Of a stretch of DNA of 51,297 nt, positions 25,907 to 35,125 are shown piece by piece; the first letter of the stretch is position 1; every line of letters begins with the position of its first letter. Under the pieces are notes generated by a model. The model saw only the letters and a program-made list of their open reading frames with translations. It was not told the origin of the DNA and did no database searches. The stretch is from Sphingomonadales bacterium (lineage in GTDB: Bacteria > Pseudomonadota > Alphaproteobacteria > Sphingomonadales > Kordiimonadaceae). The position numbers and the translations under genes were made by a program. The stretch spans positions 4,488 to 55,784 of the forward strand of contig JAALKD010000017.1 in the NCBI GenBank assembly GCA_011088215.1, in the 5' to 3' direction.

Positions 25907-26464
25907 TCATTGTTTAGGTTTGGCCAAGTGGATTTGCCGCAGGGCGAACAGCCCCGGTGGTTTGTCTTTGTTTTTGTCATCTTCATGCATTGGCTCGCAG
26001 CGGAAGCCATTTTGGTCAGCCAGCGCCAGCGCACAGGCAAAGGGTTCGCTGACGAATATGGATCCCGGCGCGGTAATCGGCTCAATGCGGGCGGTAATCG
26101 CCACTTCACGGCCAAAAACCCCTGGTTGGCCAAGGACGGGGTCGGTAAGCGAATGAACCGGACCATAATGGCCGCCGACCCTGAGCGCCAGACCATCGGG
26201 CAAGCCGTTGGCCACCAAATCTATTGCTTGAAAAGCTACCTGAAGCTCTACCGCAACAGCGGCGGCGGCGCTAACGCTGTCTAGCACCAAAAACAGGCCG
26301 TCGCCCCATGTGTTAATGTGATGCAGCGCAGTACCAGCTACCCGGCAACGTGCCGCCAGCGGGGTTAGAACATGTTCCACAAACAACGGTACCTGGTAGT
26401 TTTCTTGGTCTTTCAACAGCTTGTCATCAGTAGCTTTGTCCCTGTGGCCATAGCTGATGAAGGG
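25907..26464 (-). pseudogene. truncated class III nucleotide cyclase domain
   Basis: The open frame encodes only the later part of a class III adenylate/guanylate cyclase catalytic domain: NTWGDGLFLVLDSVSAAAA, LALRVGGHYGPVHSL and GREVAITARIEPITAPGSIF match the conserved core. The sequence before it (KATDDKLLKDQ, VPLFVEHVLTPLA) resembles the region just after the first metal aspartate. The frame is closed by a TAG at 26465-26467, and no ATG or supported start exists in the first 140 codons. The N-terminal metal-binding strand is therefore missing or damaged. It is most likely the remnant of a larger cyclase, possibly of the kind with N-terminal TPR-like domains. Confidence 0.6.
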
Positions 26465-26729
26465 CTAGTGGTCATGCAACTTCCCTCTGAATTACAACTT
26501 GTAGGCATCGCGTCTCATGCAATGGGTACATTGCCGGTTATATTTGTGTAAGGGGGTAGTTTTGTGGAGAGTGGCAGGTTTACATGGCACTTTCCGGTTT
26601 TTTTGATTCTTTCTGTATTTACCGCTGTGTGACGACCGTCACGGAGCGACTTTGGTCAAAGCCTATACAACTGCACTCAAGGCTCACATCGTGTGGGCAG
26701 GTTTTCAATATGTAAAAAGGAGAGCAACT

Positions 26730-27095
26730 ATGCCAAATCAGAGCCTTACTACTGCAGCATTTAGTCCGTACCTGTTCGCCCGGGCAATGGACGATGGCTT
26801 TCAGTATATCAACTTCGCGCAAATGAAAAAAATGAAAATGTCGGCGTATGTCGGTGAGATAGCGGGCATGGGTAGCCTTGGTGGCGACCAAAGAGAAATT
26901 CTTTTCTGGAAGCTTATCAATTATCTCACTCAATTTTTGGGTGCGATACCAGAAGATGGCGTGAAGTTTGAAGAAGCCGTGACAGCTGTAAAGAAGGTCT
27001 TTTTCGACGACGACGCTACAGGTGCCGACCTCTGCACGGTTGTAGATAAAAATTTTAAGGTGGTTGACCCTGACAACCCCGGTCAGGAGGGCTAA
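26730..27095 (+). CDS. 121-residue protein of unknown function
   Basis: The start is well defined: AAAAAGGAGAG lies just before ATG 26730. The protein is soluble and mostly helical, with a methionine/lysine-rich patch (QMKKMKMSAYVGEIAGMG) and an acidic C-terminus (FFDDDATGADLCTVVDKNFK). There is no signal peptide or transmembrane segment. I do not recognise a family. It precedes the predicted outer-membrane protein gene by 5 bp, which has its own strong Shine-Dalgarno site within the end of this gene, so the two are one operon. Confidence 0.75.
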   Translation: MPNQSLTTAAFSPYLFARAMDDGFQYINFAQMKKMKMSAYVGEIAGMGSLGGDQREILFWKLINYLTQFLGAIPEDGVKFEEAVTAVKKVFFDDDATGADLCTVVDKNFKVVDPDNPGQEG

Positions 27096-27100
27096 TCGAT

Positions 27101-28300
27101 ATGGTTATCGACAATAAGACATTAGCACCAATTACGGGTCTTGTAATCGGTCTCTCCTGTGTGACGTCTGCGTTGCGGGCGGATGAACCTAATGATAACT
27201 CTCTGGGGAAGATACTGGAAAATATCGAAGCCAGCGCTCGAAAAAAAGTCCAGGCGGAAGTAAAGAACCTCGCAGAAAAGGGATTTAACCAGGTACCTGG
27301 TCTTAATGCGTCGTTGACAGGTTTCTCGTCAGACAACGACGGCGACAGTTACGGCATAAAATTTGATTATCATATTAGCCAAGCGACGTCGAAGGCTAGT
27401 GAGTACAAAATTAACGGGCAATGGAACACGAGCGGCAACTTTGAAATCAATTCTGACGGTCTAATCGGAGTCAATGAGGCTGAAAATCCACGAAATCAAA
27501 TCACAGCAAACGCCTCGTTGCTGGGCAACTTATTTTATTTTGGTGGCAATGTAGGCCTACTGCATGATGATGACTTCAAAGAGGGCACCAGAAGAATGTC
27601 TATTGCTGCAACAGATTGTGTCGAACGAGTTGGCGCCGAAAATTCGCGCCTATGTGATCGAGAAATCAATGCTCTTACAAAAAGATATAGGGACGTCATT
27701 GGTCGCAATTTCAATGTCCGTCTCGTTGCTAATGTTGGGATTGAAACCGATCAGTCCTTTTCCGCCACACAAGTTACTTATGGCGGGTCCGTGTTTCTTG
27801 GGTTTAATTCTTATAATAAACAGGACAAAATTAAATATCTGAATATATTAGATTATCCTGCTGCGATGGTGCGCGGTTTTGCGGGCTTCGAAGGCGACGG
27901 TTTCGCTCCGTCAGGCTTGAATTTCCCAACCGTGCGCTTTGCTGTTGACCAAGTTGACCCGGACGATCAATCTCCCAGGGCATTGATTGCTGGCGATGAT
28001 TCCAACTACTCTCGACTTAACATTGAAGCAGCCTATCGGTCACCATTGTTCAAAGTCGGCAAGACACCAATCGAACAGATTAACGGTGACGTTATATATC
28101 TGACGGCTAGTTATCGGTATTACCGTGAGCTTTCGCCGTCGGATATCGTCAGAGCTGCTGGGCTGGTCGATCAACGGCTATGGACCGTTAGTCTTACAGG
28201 CCTGCTTGGCGGTCTGTATGTTTCGTATAGTAACGGCGAATTGCCCCTTGATGTCGAGCGAGACAATGTCGTCGAGATCGGCTTCAAGACACATTTTTAG
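27101..28300 (+). CDS. predicted outer-membrane beta-barrel protein of unknown function
   Basis: A 399-residue protein with a signal peptide (MVIDNKTLAPITGLVIGLSC, cleavage near ALRA). A short charged helix follows (SLGKILENIEASARKKVQAE), then alternating-hydrophobicity strands typical of a barrel (YGIKFDYHISQATSKASEYK, FNVRLVANVGIETDQSFSA). It ends in VVEIGFKTHF, a C-terminal aromatic as required for BAM insertion. Two cysteine pairs lie around ATDCVERVGAENSRLCDR. CAGGAGGG precedes the start. No family is recognised, and it need not be a porin. Base composition is visibly more A+T-rich than in the left part of the window. Confidence 0.75.
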   Translation: MVIDNKTLAPITGLVIGLSCVTSALRADEPNDNSLGKILENIEASARKKVQAEVKNLAEKGFNQVPGLNASLTGFSSDNDGDSYGIKFDYHISQATSKASEYKINGQWNTSGNFEINSDGLIGVNEAENPRNQITANASLLGNLFYFGGNVGLLHDDDFKEGTRRMSIAATDCVERVGAENSRLCDREINALTKRYRDVIGRNFNVRLVANVGIETDQSFSATQVTYGGSVFLGFNSYNKQDKIKYLNILDYPAAMVRGFAGFEGDGFAPSGLNFPTVRFAVDQVDPDDQSPRALIAGDDSNYSRLNIEAAYRSPLFKVGKTPIEQINGDVIYLTASYRYYRELSPSDIVRAAGLVDQRLWTVSLTGLLGGLYVSYSNGELPLDVERDNVVEIGFKTHF

Positions 28301-28648
28301 CAGGATATGTTTTCGATATTGATGCGCCAGTATTTCTGTATCGAGACGAGAAGAACTTAAGTGCTGGTATCCGCACCGTTGGCGCAGTGATACCGAAGAT
28401 TTTCCGGTTGGTTTCTTCATTAGCCAGAAATTCTCTCTATAGGGCTTGCCGTAGTTCACTACAAATTCCTTGGGCCCTTCCAATATCCTCCCAAGGACTG
28501 GGGCCGCCTGTCGCACTGCGCGGGTGGCCTTTCTCAGGTGCACTAATGGCCTTTGAGTATTCACGCCTCATCTGACTTCACATCACCAGTACATTGCAAT
28601 GCCGTAGTCAGCGAAAATAGGGTGGACTTGCACAGAAATCCTCTTGCG

Positions 28649-28693
28649 CCGGAAATCAGCGGTCCATCGTGGGTAAATATGGTCGAACTTGGA
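28649..28693 (+). repeat. 45-bp degenerate coding repeat, copy 1
   Basis: This matches 49396-49440 at 36 of 45 positions in the same orientation. In the shared frame it reads PEISGPSWVNMVELG. Five of the nine differences are silent or near-silent third-position changes, so it looks like a piece of an old protein-coding sequence rather than a regulatory repeat. Confidence 0.5.
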
Positions 28694-28818
28694 TGCTCTG
28701 AACCATTCATTTCGTCACTTGTGACTACCAAAATTTGTGACCGCGCCACTTGTAGATACAAGTTGGAAGAGTTCTTGGGCTACCGGCAGAAGTTTTGCGC
28801 TTTTACATTTGCGCAGAA

Positions 28819-28986
28819 GATATCGGCATTAAGGCAGTTGGCACCTGCCCGCGCAAAAGCGTGGGGGCGGGACGAGGCGACAAAGACGTTGACCTGGGGG
28901 TCGGCGGTATCGTGATCCGGCCCGGCTACTGGATTATCGCCGACAGCGACGGTGTCGTGGTTTCGCCCGAGTTGCCGTCGCTGTAG
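28819..28986 (+). pseudogene. RraA-family fragment
   Basis: The frame GIKAVGTCPRKSVGAGRGDK, then DVDLGVGGIVIRPGYWIIAD and SDGVVVSPE, matches the C-terminal third of RraA-like/HMG aldolase proteins (the usual pattern is GTSPRKS...GG...RPGD...AD.DGVVV). The N-terminal two thirds are absent and the upstream sequence does not continue the fold. It is therefore a remnant, not a functional gene. Confidence 0.65.
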
Positions 28987-29252
28987 GCCCTATCAGCTCA
29001 GACAGGGCTTAAAAGCTAATATCAACGCAAACCGAATCTAAAAGATAACTTGGTTACTGGCTGCTTCTCGCCGAAGGTGGACGTTGGCAAGTTCATCCTC
29101 AAATGGTCCCTGCTGCTCACGCTAGCTGTTCCAAGCAGCGATATATTTATAGCGTTTCTATGACCAGATACCGTGTCATGTGGGGTATAAGTCAGACGTG
29201 TAAATATATATAGTAATGAAAATATAAAACGCCCAATCTTGGATTTGAATTT

Positions 29253-31076
29253 ATGCCAGTGATGACGCAACAGATCATGCAGCTACTGAACGAAGGGGCG
29301 CAAGCACTTAATAGTGGTGAAATAGATGCGGCGGAACGGCATTTAGGGGGCGTGTTAGAACAGATACCTGATGAACCCAATGCCTTGTTTTTGCTTGGCG
29401 GCGTTAAAAAGAAACAGGGCGAATTTGAAGATGCCGCAGCATTGATGCAAAAAGCTTTGGTCGCACACCCCAATCCTGCACAGGTTAACAATAGCTTAGG
29501 TAATGTATTTCGGGAGAGCGGTAATACGAGTGATGCGATTACCGCTTACGAGGCTGCAATAAGCACGGCTCCAAACCATGCAGAAGCCTATTTTAATTTG
29601 GGACTACTGATGCATAGTGCTGAGCAGTTTGCGTCCGCGTTAAAAAATCTTGAAAAGGCCGTATCAATAAACTCAGGTAATCCCGCATTTCTAAATGCAC
29701 TAGGCACCACCTATAAAGAGCTAAAGCGGCAAAATGACGCCGAGTTAATGTTCAAAAAAGCCATTAAGCTGCAACCTCATTATGTGAAGGCATTACACAA
29801 TCTTGGTGTGTTATTACGCAAACAATACCGTATGAATGAGGCCATAACCTACCTTCAAAAAGCCGTGGAATTGGCCCCCAGGATTGTCGAACCGCGTTTT
29901 GTTCTCGCCAACATTTATTATGAACTTGGTGAGATTGCCAAAGCTGATGAAGCCTACCGCACGATCATTGCCATACAGCCGGATTATGAGGACGCTCATA
30001 ATTTGCTCAATCGAATGTATTGGGAACATGGTCACACAGACGTGTACGGCAAGTCATACATCGTTGGTGTCAGAGCAAGTCCGAGTTCCGTGGGGCTATG
30101 TGAAAAGCACCTGCTAGCTCTGGAAAATGTGGGCCGCATCGACGAAGCGTTGAGTTACGCCCAAGATTACTTAAGTTCTTTTCCTAGGCACGCTGGCCTG
30201 CATAAAATGGCCGCGCGCCTTAACGCATTTAACGGCGATAGCGATAAGGCGGCAGATTTGTATGAAGCCGCCATAGAGCTTGACCCGCACAACCCGGCTA
30301 TCTACATGGACGCAAGCAAACTAATGCTGCAACTGGGTGACTATGACAGTGCTCTCGAACGGATAGGCGTTGCTGAGAGTTTGGAACCGGATAATCAGCG
30401 CTTATGGGCATACAAAAGTCTGTGTTGGCGGATGATGGATGATGAACGGCATGAATGGCTGAACCAATATGACAAATTTGCCGTGCCGGCACTTATTGAA
30501 ACCCCTGCCGGTTACTCGACGCTTTCTGATTTTCTCGCGCATCTCAAGAGTAGCCTAAGCCGTTATCATACAGCCAAGCAGGCGCCGGTTGACCAAACCC
30601 TGCGGGGCGGATCTCAAACGTCCGGTACTTTGTTTGACCGGCCTGATCCGGACATACAGTTGTTGCAGGACGCGCTTAGAGTACCAATTGAAGCCTATAT
30701 CGCCAGTATTCCATACGATGATAGTCATCCTTTTTGCCGTCGAAACACTGGGGCATACGAATTTTCTACGTCTTGGTCGGTTTGGTTGCGGGACGGTGGT
30801 TTTCATGTAAACCATATCCACCCGGTCGGCTGGATCAGCTCTTCTTTCTATGTGGAGGTACCTGAAAACGACGAAAAGCAGAGAGCTGAAAAGCAGGGTT
30901 GGATCAAGTTTGGGGAAAGTGGCCTGCTGCTGGGGGAAAAAGACCAACCGTGCCGCTTTATTGAGCCCAAAGCAGGCATGCTTGCTTTGTTCCCGTCATA
31001 TATGTGGCACGGCACTATAGCTTTTGATCAAGTGGCTGACCGAATAACCACACCATTTGACCTTTTGCCCCGATAA
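29253..31076 (+). CDS. TPR-repeat protein with C-terminal 2OG-Fe(II) oxygenase domain
   Basis: A 607-residue protein. Residues 1-400 are tandem TPRs (ALNSGEIDAAERHLGGVLEQ, ITAYEAAISTAPNHAEAYFN, ALKNLEKAVSINSGNPAFLN). The C-terminal 130 residues resemble the 2OG-Fe(II) oxygenase-5 type: FHVNHIHPVGWISSSFYVEV with candidate metal histidines, the distal histidine in ALFPSYMWHGT and the arginine in DRITTPFDL. The role is probably hydroxylation of a protein or small molecule, with TPRs for binding. No signal peptide is present. It is convergent with the Sel1-oxygenase gene and near a TonB receptor. ATG 29253 is followed by a second possible ATG at 29262, and neither has a good ribosome binding site. 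Confidence 0.82.
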   Translation: MPVMTQQIMQLLNEGAQALNSGEIDAAERHLGGVLEQIPDEPNALFLLGGVKKKQGEFEDAAALMQKALVAHPNPAQVNNSLGNVFRESGNTSDAITAYEAAISTAPNHAEAYFNLGLLMHSAEQFASALKNLEKAVSINSGNPAFLNALGTTYKELKRQNDAELMFKKAIKLQPHYVKALHNLGVLLRKQYRMNEAITYLQKAVELAPRIVEPRFVLANIYYELGEIAKADEAYRTIIAIQPDYEDAHNLLNRMYWEHGHTDVYGKSYIVGVRASPSSVGLCEKHLLALENVGRIDEALSYAQDYLSSFPRHAGLHKMAARLNAFNGDSDKAADLYEAAIELDPHNPAIYMDASKLMLQLGDYDSALERIGVAESLEPDNQRLWAYKSLCWRMMDDERHEWLNQYDKFAVPALIETPAGYSTLSDFLAHLKSSLSRYHTAKQAPVDQTLRGGSQTSGTLFDRPDPDIQLLQDALRVPIEAYIASIPYDDSHPFCRRNTGAYEFSTSWSVWLRDGGFHVNHIHPVGWISSSFYVEVPENDEKQRAEKQGWIKFGESGLLLGEKDQPCRFIEPKAGMLALFPSYMWHGTIAFDQVADRITTPFDLLPR

Positions 31077-31138
31077 ACTGCGTGCAAGGCATGAGGGCAG
31101 ATAAAAATGTTGAAGAGAATTGGCGTGGTAGTTCGCAG

Positions 31139-32131
31139 TCAGTATTGCGGCTGATCTTTCAACCATTTGGAGATGATCCATTTTTCGCCGGTTTCGGGTG
31201 GTAAACCCGAATGCAGGCTATTGACCAACAACTCACCCTTGGAATTGACATTCTCAAAGGTAACGGCTGTGCCCGGCTGGCCTCTATATTTCCAATCCAG
31301 TTTAGGGAAGTTTGTTTCGCCGCCTGTATATTCATCATTGAGATAGACAAGCAGGGTCTTTACTCGCTGGCCACCGGCTTTCAGATGGGGGGTATGTGCG
31401 GGGAACTCTGGATTAAAAAAGTCGTAGTGATCCCGGTAGGTCTGTCCGGACTTATAGTGCAAGACTGACAGAGGTTCCCCATTTGCAGTGGGGTGCTTGA
31501 GAAACGTAGCTATTTTTTTGTTGACCTTCTGGATCACCAGATCATTTTCCAGCGGAAAAAAACTCATGGCCGAATTTGTGCGGCTCGAATCAAAGATTGC
31601 TCCGCTTGCGGCATCATTGACATACGCTTGCTTGAGATAGGGGCGGGAAGCCTTCATCACATAAGCACATGTCTTGCTGTCGAGGAAATTTTCTTGTGTC
31701 TGTATCTTTGGTTCCGTGTGGTGGGTGGTGGCGTCAGATTTGTTCTCATCGTCGATACAGTCTAGAAGGTTGCGGACATCCTGCCATGTCCTTTTGGTAG
31801 AAGGGTCCTGCAGGTCTGGTACAAAATAGACCACTTGATTAATGGCGCGTGGGTCACCGTTTTGCGCAGCTATAATGAGCCAATCATAGGCCTTTCCCCA
31901 GTTTTCAGCTGTGCCCATTCCGGCTGCATAGAGTGTCGCAAGTAGGGTCTGTGAAGCAATTTCACCCTTTTGCGCCGCCTTGCGAATATCTTTAAAGCCA
32001 CGGTTAACATCGCGTGAAACTTGATGGCCTATTAAATAGTTTACCCCGAGCTGCGCAAGTGCGTGTAAATCACCGCTTTTTGCGCTTTTTTTTAGATCGC
32101 GGATGCTACTGGGAATATTTTCTTCCAACAT
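31139..32131 (-). CDS. Sel1-repeat protein with prolyl 4-hydroxylase-like 2OG oxygenase domain
   Basis: A 330-residue protein. The N-terminal 120 residues hold Sel1-like repeats (ALAQLGVNYLIGHQVSRDVN, ASQTLLATLYAAGMGTAENW, AYDWLIIAAQNGDPRAINQV). The C-terminal domain has the iron ligands HYD in YRDHYDFF (about 233-235) and the distal His in NSLHSGLPPETGEK (about 308), with the Lys of GEKWIISKW for 2-oxoglutarate. VKTLLVYLNDEYTGGETNFP is a hallmark of the P4H family. It is cytoplasmic by sequence. It lies downstream of the large TonB receptor gene on the same strand, but a strong terminator sits between them, and it is convergent with the TPR-oxygenase gene. Confidence 0.88.
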   Translation of the reverse strand: MLEENIPSSIRDLKKSAKSGDLHALAQLGVNYLIGHQVSRDVNRGFKDIRKAAQKGEIASQTLLATLYAAGMGTAENWGKAYDWLIIAAQNGDPRAINQVVYFVPDLQDPSTKRTWQDVRNLLDCIDDENKSDATTHHTEPKIQTQENFLDSKTCAYVMKASRPYLKQAYVNDAASGAIFDSSRTNSAMSFFPLENDLVIQKVNKKIATFLKHPTANGEPLSVLHYKSGQTYRDHYDFFNPEFPAHTPHLKAGGQRVKTLLVYLNDEYTGGETNFPKLDWKYRGQPGTAVTFENVNSKGELLVNSLHSGLPPETGEKWIISKWLKDQPQY

Positions 32132-32206
32132 TTTTGTTCGGTTCAGCTCATCTTAAAATAGTCGATAGATTATGACTATACGTTACCTGAATGATAAATT
32201 CCGCTT

Positions 32207-32234
32207 AAAAAAACGTCGGGCCAAAGCCCGACGT
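32207..32234 (-). terminator. intrinsic terminator of the second TonB receptor gene
   Basis: A perfect 9-bp stem, ACGTCGGGC (32213-32221) with GCCCGACGT (32226-32234), has a 4-nt loop. On the minus strand it is followed by a run of seven T residues. It lies 30 bp after the receptor's stop codon and is a textbook rho-independent terminator. Confidence 0.9.
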
Positions 32235-32263
32235 GCCATAGCTTTTTAAGTTAAACCGTTATC

Positions 32264-35125
32264 CTAGAAGGATGTACGGACGCCGAAAGTAAAGCGACGA
32301 CCGAGCATGTCATAGGTGCCAGCATCCGTGTTGAACTGCCCTGCAGAACCCCGGCCAATGAACGGTGGGTCATTGTCGAACAGATTATTGACCGTGGTGT
32401 AGACCTTGAAATGGTCACTTATTTCGTAAGTCACAGTGAGGTCAACATAATGCTCAGCCTCAATTTCTGGCTTGAACAAGTTTGGTGCGGCGTTACCAGC
32501 TGCTGCAGCCACATTGATCCGCTCGTCCTCAACTCCGCCGATATAGCGGTACCGGATGGACGTGGTGAATTCACCCATACGGTGCGTCAAGCGCGCGGTA
32601 GCCCGCCATTTTGGATCTGCACGGCCACAAACATTCCGTACGCCAACAGTGCCGTCACAGCGCACAGCGTTCACAACTGGACTACCCTGTGTCGTGGCCT
32701 TGATGTTGTATGAGCCCAGAATGTTCAAGTCAAAGGCACCGAAGTCATTGGTGTCCCAGTTGTAGCCAGCTGAGAAATCGACACCCTTGGCCGTCCTTCT
32801 TGCGATGTTAGCATTTCTTTCATCAACTTCCTCAAGTTGACCATCTGCAGAACGACGTGCTGTCAAAGCCTCACAAAACGGGTTTGTCAAACTCAGGTCC
32901 GCACGACAAGCCGTAATGGTTTGAGCGAGGCCGCCACCGAAGCGTGCGATCGCGTCTTTGATTTTGATGCTGTACAGATCAGCAGTAACCGTTAGACCAG
33001 GCGCCTGTGATGGCTGATAAACAAAACCAACCGACCAGGTGTTCGATGTTTCCTCAAACAGGTCAGGGTTACCACCACGAATGGTTTCAATCTGTTCGTT
33101 CTCTTGCTGGAAGCCGTCAATGTCACTAGCTGGCACACCAAGTGAATTTACGCAGAAATCTGCGATTGCCTGCGTACGGTTTGCATAATCGTTGCAAAGG
33201 TCTTGTCCACCAGGGAACGAGTTGGTGTTGCCGAGGAACAAATTGCTGATGTTTGGCGCCCGAACAGCGCGCTGGAACAAACCACGGATCTTGAGATCAG
33301 CGATAGGGCTCCATTCGCCGCCAGCTTTGAAGCTGGTGACACTACCGGCTGTGGAATAGTCAGAGAAACGTACACCAAGTTCAAGCCCGAGATACTCGGC
33401 ACCCTCAACACCCGAGAACACTGGTACAATGGCTTCACCGAAAATTTCCTTAACATCATACTCACCAACTGTTGGCGTTCCGGCATTAAAGCCGTCAATG
33501 TCACCGGATGCTAGGAATGTGTCAGGGTTGAAGTTACCGGTTTCCTTGCGGTATTCAACACCCGCAGCAACACCAAGCCCACCGGCTGGAAGATCAATGA
33601 GCTCACCAGCGAGGTTGGCGCCAAATTGCTGCTGCGTCACAGTAGTGATGTTCGTTGCACCTGCTGTGACAAAATCAACCATTTCCTGTGTGAAATTGCC
33701 TTCACCAAACGGGTTCAGGACCACACAACCATTTGTCTGGACACGGCACAGGGAAGGATTGTCTGGATCAACAAGCAAGCCCTGTTGGAAACGGGAAATA
33801 ACGATGTTACCCGTTTGAATACCTGTGTTGGTATTTTGACCGTAGTTGTAGAAAACGTCCCAAACGAAACCATTCTCAAATTCACCGTCAAAACCACCGG
33901 CAATTCGGAACAAGCTGCGATTACTTTGTGAGTTCCGCGGTCCGGCTTCCAGCATACGGCGGCGCAAGCCGGTAGTGATGCTGCCAGTACTGGCTTCTTC
34001 CAGCTGATTGAAGATCGCAAGAACAGGAGCCGGGATAAACGGATTGTTCAGATCAATCTCAAACCCGGATTCGGAGAATGGCGTTGGTGCCAATTCGCGT
34101 TCTACTTTGTTGCTTGCATAAGTTGTTTCAGCCCAGAAACGGATATCATCTGTAAGCTGATAATGTCCGTTAGCCGTGAAAGTGTATCTTTCAAGTGGCA
34201 GCAGGAGGTTATTCCTTGGTGCAAAGTTATACTCATCCTGTGGGCGGACAAAAGCCCGGCCAGAACCGTCAGGCGTTACGATAATACCGTTGCCGCCGAT
34301 TGGCGTGCCAAACGAGTCGAGGATATTTTCGTTATCCAGGCGGTTTGAGTTGAAACGGCCTTGTGGAACAGTAGTACTACCACCAGGGCGAATGCCCGGG
34401 ACACCGTCAACTAAAGCTTCAGAGAACTGAGTGGCCGCATGTTCGCGCGCACCAGCCAAAACCTGGTCACGTTTGAAATAGTTGGCAGAAACGACAACAT
34501 TGCCGCGCCCGTCTGCCGTGTTGGCCCCCATAGTCACATCAACGTTGATCCGTTCACCGTCGCCTTCCTGAGTGAGGCCGTAACTTACGTTGGACTCGAA
34601 GCCTTCAAAGTCTTTTTTCAAAATGAAGTTTACAACACCCGCGATAGCGTCAGAACCATATACGGCGGATGCGCCGCCGGTGGCGACTTCAACCCGCTCG
34701 ATAAGTGATGATGGAATGTTGTTGAGATCGACAACCCCTGTAGTGCCCGCGCCAACAAAACGACGGCCATTGACAAGAACCAGCGTCCTCTGAGTGCCGA
34801 GGTTACGGAGGTTTACAGTTGCCTGGCCATTGCCAGGGTTGTTGGTGCTGGGACCGTTACTGGCTACAGTTTGTGGCAAAGCTGACAGAACTTCCTCGAC
34901 CTCGGTAAAGGAACCGAGTTGGAATTCTTCAGCCGATACTACAGTCACGGGGCTGTTTGCTATCAGGTCTTTCCGCGGAATCCGCGAACCGGTAACAACA
35001 ACTTCTTCAATAGACGTTTCGGTATCAGCATCCTGTGCAGAAACAGAAGTAGCAGCTCCTGACAGCATAATAGCGGAGACAACTGAAAGCGCGGTTGTGC
35101 TCCTCAAATGTTCAATATAAGACAT
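32264..35125 (-). CDS. TonB-dependent outer-membrane receptor (large)
   Basis: A 953-residue protein with a signal peptide (through SAATSVSAQ-like sequence near residue 30) and the TonB box region SIEEVVVTGSRIPR. The plug is seen in TVNLRNLGTQRTLVLVNGRR and VATGGASAVYGSDAIAGVVN. The long barrel ends FTFGVRTSF. This subtype with the VVVTGSRIPR plug start is abundant in Caulobacterales, Sphingomonadales and Xanthomonadales, often beside tryptophan halogenase, SapC or oxygenase genes. Here two 2OG oxygenases lie nearby. GGGAGGAC precedes the ATG. A divergent LysR-type gene 450 bp upstream is its likely regulator. The ligand is unknown; plant- or algal-derived oligomers are one possibility (inference). 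Confidence 0.93.
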   Translation of the reverse strand: MSYIEHLRSTTALSVVSAIMLSGAATSVSAQDADTETSIEEVVVTGSRIPRKDLIANSPVTVVSAEEFQLGSFTEVEEVLSALPQTVASNGPSTNNPGNGQATVNLRNLGTQRTLVLVNGRRFVGAGTTGVVDLNNIPSSLIERVEVATGGASAVYGSDAIAGVVNFILKKDFEGFESNVSYGLTQEGDGERINVDVTMGANTADGRGNVVVSANYFKRDQVLAGAREHAATQFSEALVDGVPGIRPGGSTTVPQGRFNSNRLDNENILDSFGTPIGGNGIIVTPDGSGRAFVRPQDEYNFAPRNNLLLPLERYTFTANGHYQLTDDIRFWAETTYASNKVERELAPTPFSESGFEIDLNNPFIPAPVLAIFNQLEEASTGSITTGLRRRMLEAGPRNSQSNRSLFRIAGGFDGEFENGFVWDVFYNYGQNTNTGIQTGNIVISRFQQGLLVDPDNPSLCRVQTNGCVVLNPFGEGNFTQEMVDFVTAGATNITTVTQQQFGANLAGELIDLPAGGLGVAAGVEYRKETGNFNPDTFLASGDIDGFNAGTPTVGEYDVKEIFGEAIVPVFSGVEGAEYLGLELGVRFSDYSTAGSVTSFKAGGEWSPIADLKIRGLFQRAVRAPNISNLFLGNTNSFPGGQDLCNDYANRTQAIADFCVNSLGVPASDIDGFQQENEQIETIRGGNPDLFEETSNTWSVGFVYQPSQAPGLTVTADLYSIKIKDAIARFGGGLAQTITACRADLSLTNPFCEALTARRSADGQLEEVDERNANIARRTAKGVDFSAGYNWDTNDFGAFDLNILGSYNIKATTQGSPVVNAVRCDGTVGVRNVCGRADPKWRATARLTHRMGEFTTSIRYRYIGGVEDERINVAAAAGNAAPNLFKPEIEAEHYVDLTVTYEISDHFKVYTTVNNLFDNDPPFIGRGSAGQFNTDAGTYDMLGRRFTFGVRTSF

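Larger units (their letters stand above)
28301..29252. other. decayed intergenic region with gene remnants
   Basis: No intact gene is seen in these 950 bp. The left 260 bp have a minus-strand frame (28178-28564) without a recognisable domain that overlaps the preceding barrel gene, and read as degenerate coding sequence. At 28649-28693 lies a short coding remnant that recurs at 49396. An RraA-like fragment lies at 28819-28986. The last 250 bp before the TPR-oxygenase gene are A+T-rich and probably hold its promoter, though no convincing -35/-10 pair was found. Confidence 0.6.

Noticed and set aside
28178..28564. Minus-strand frame of 128 codons after the barrel gene as a real gene
   Set aside because: It overlaps 120 bp of the well-supported barrel gene, starts at a poor codon, lacks a ribosome binding site and has no recognisable domain. 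It is probably degenerate sequence.
34510..34520. Another CGTCTGCCG match to the rnpB 3' repeat
   Set aside because: Only nine bases match and it lies inside the TonB receptor coding sequence. This is chance similarity.
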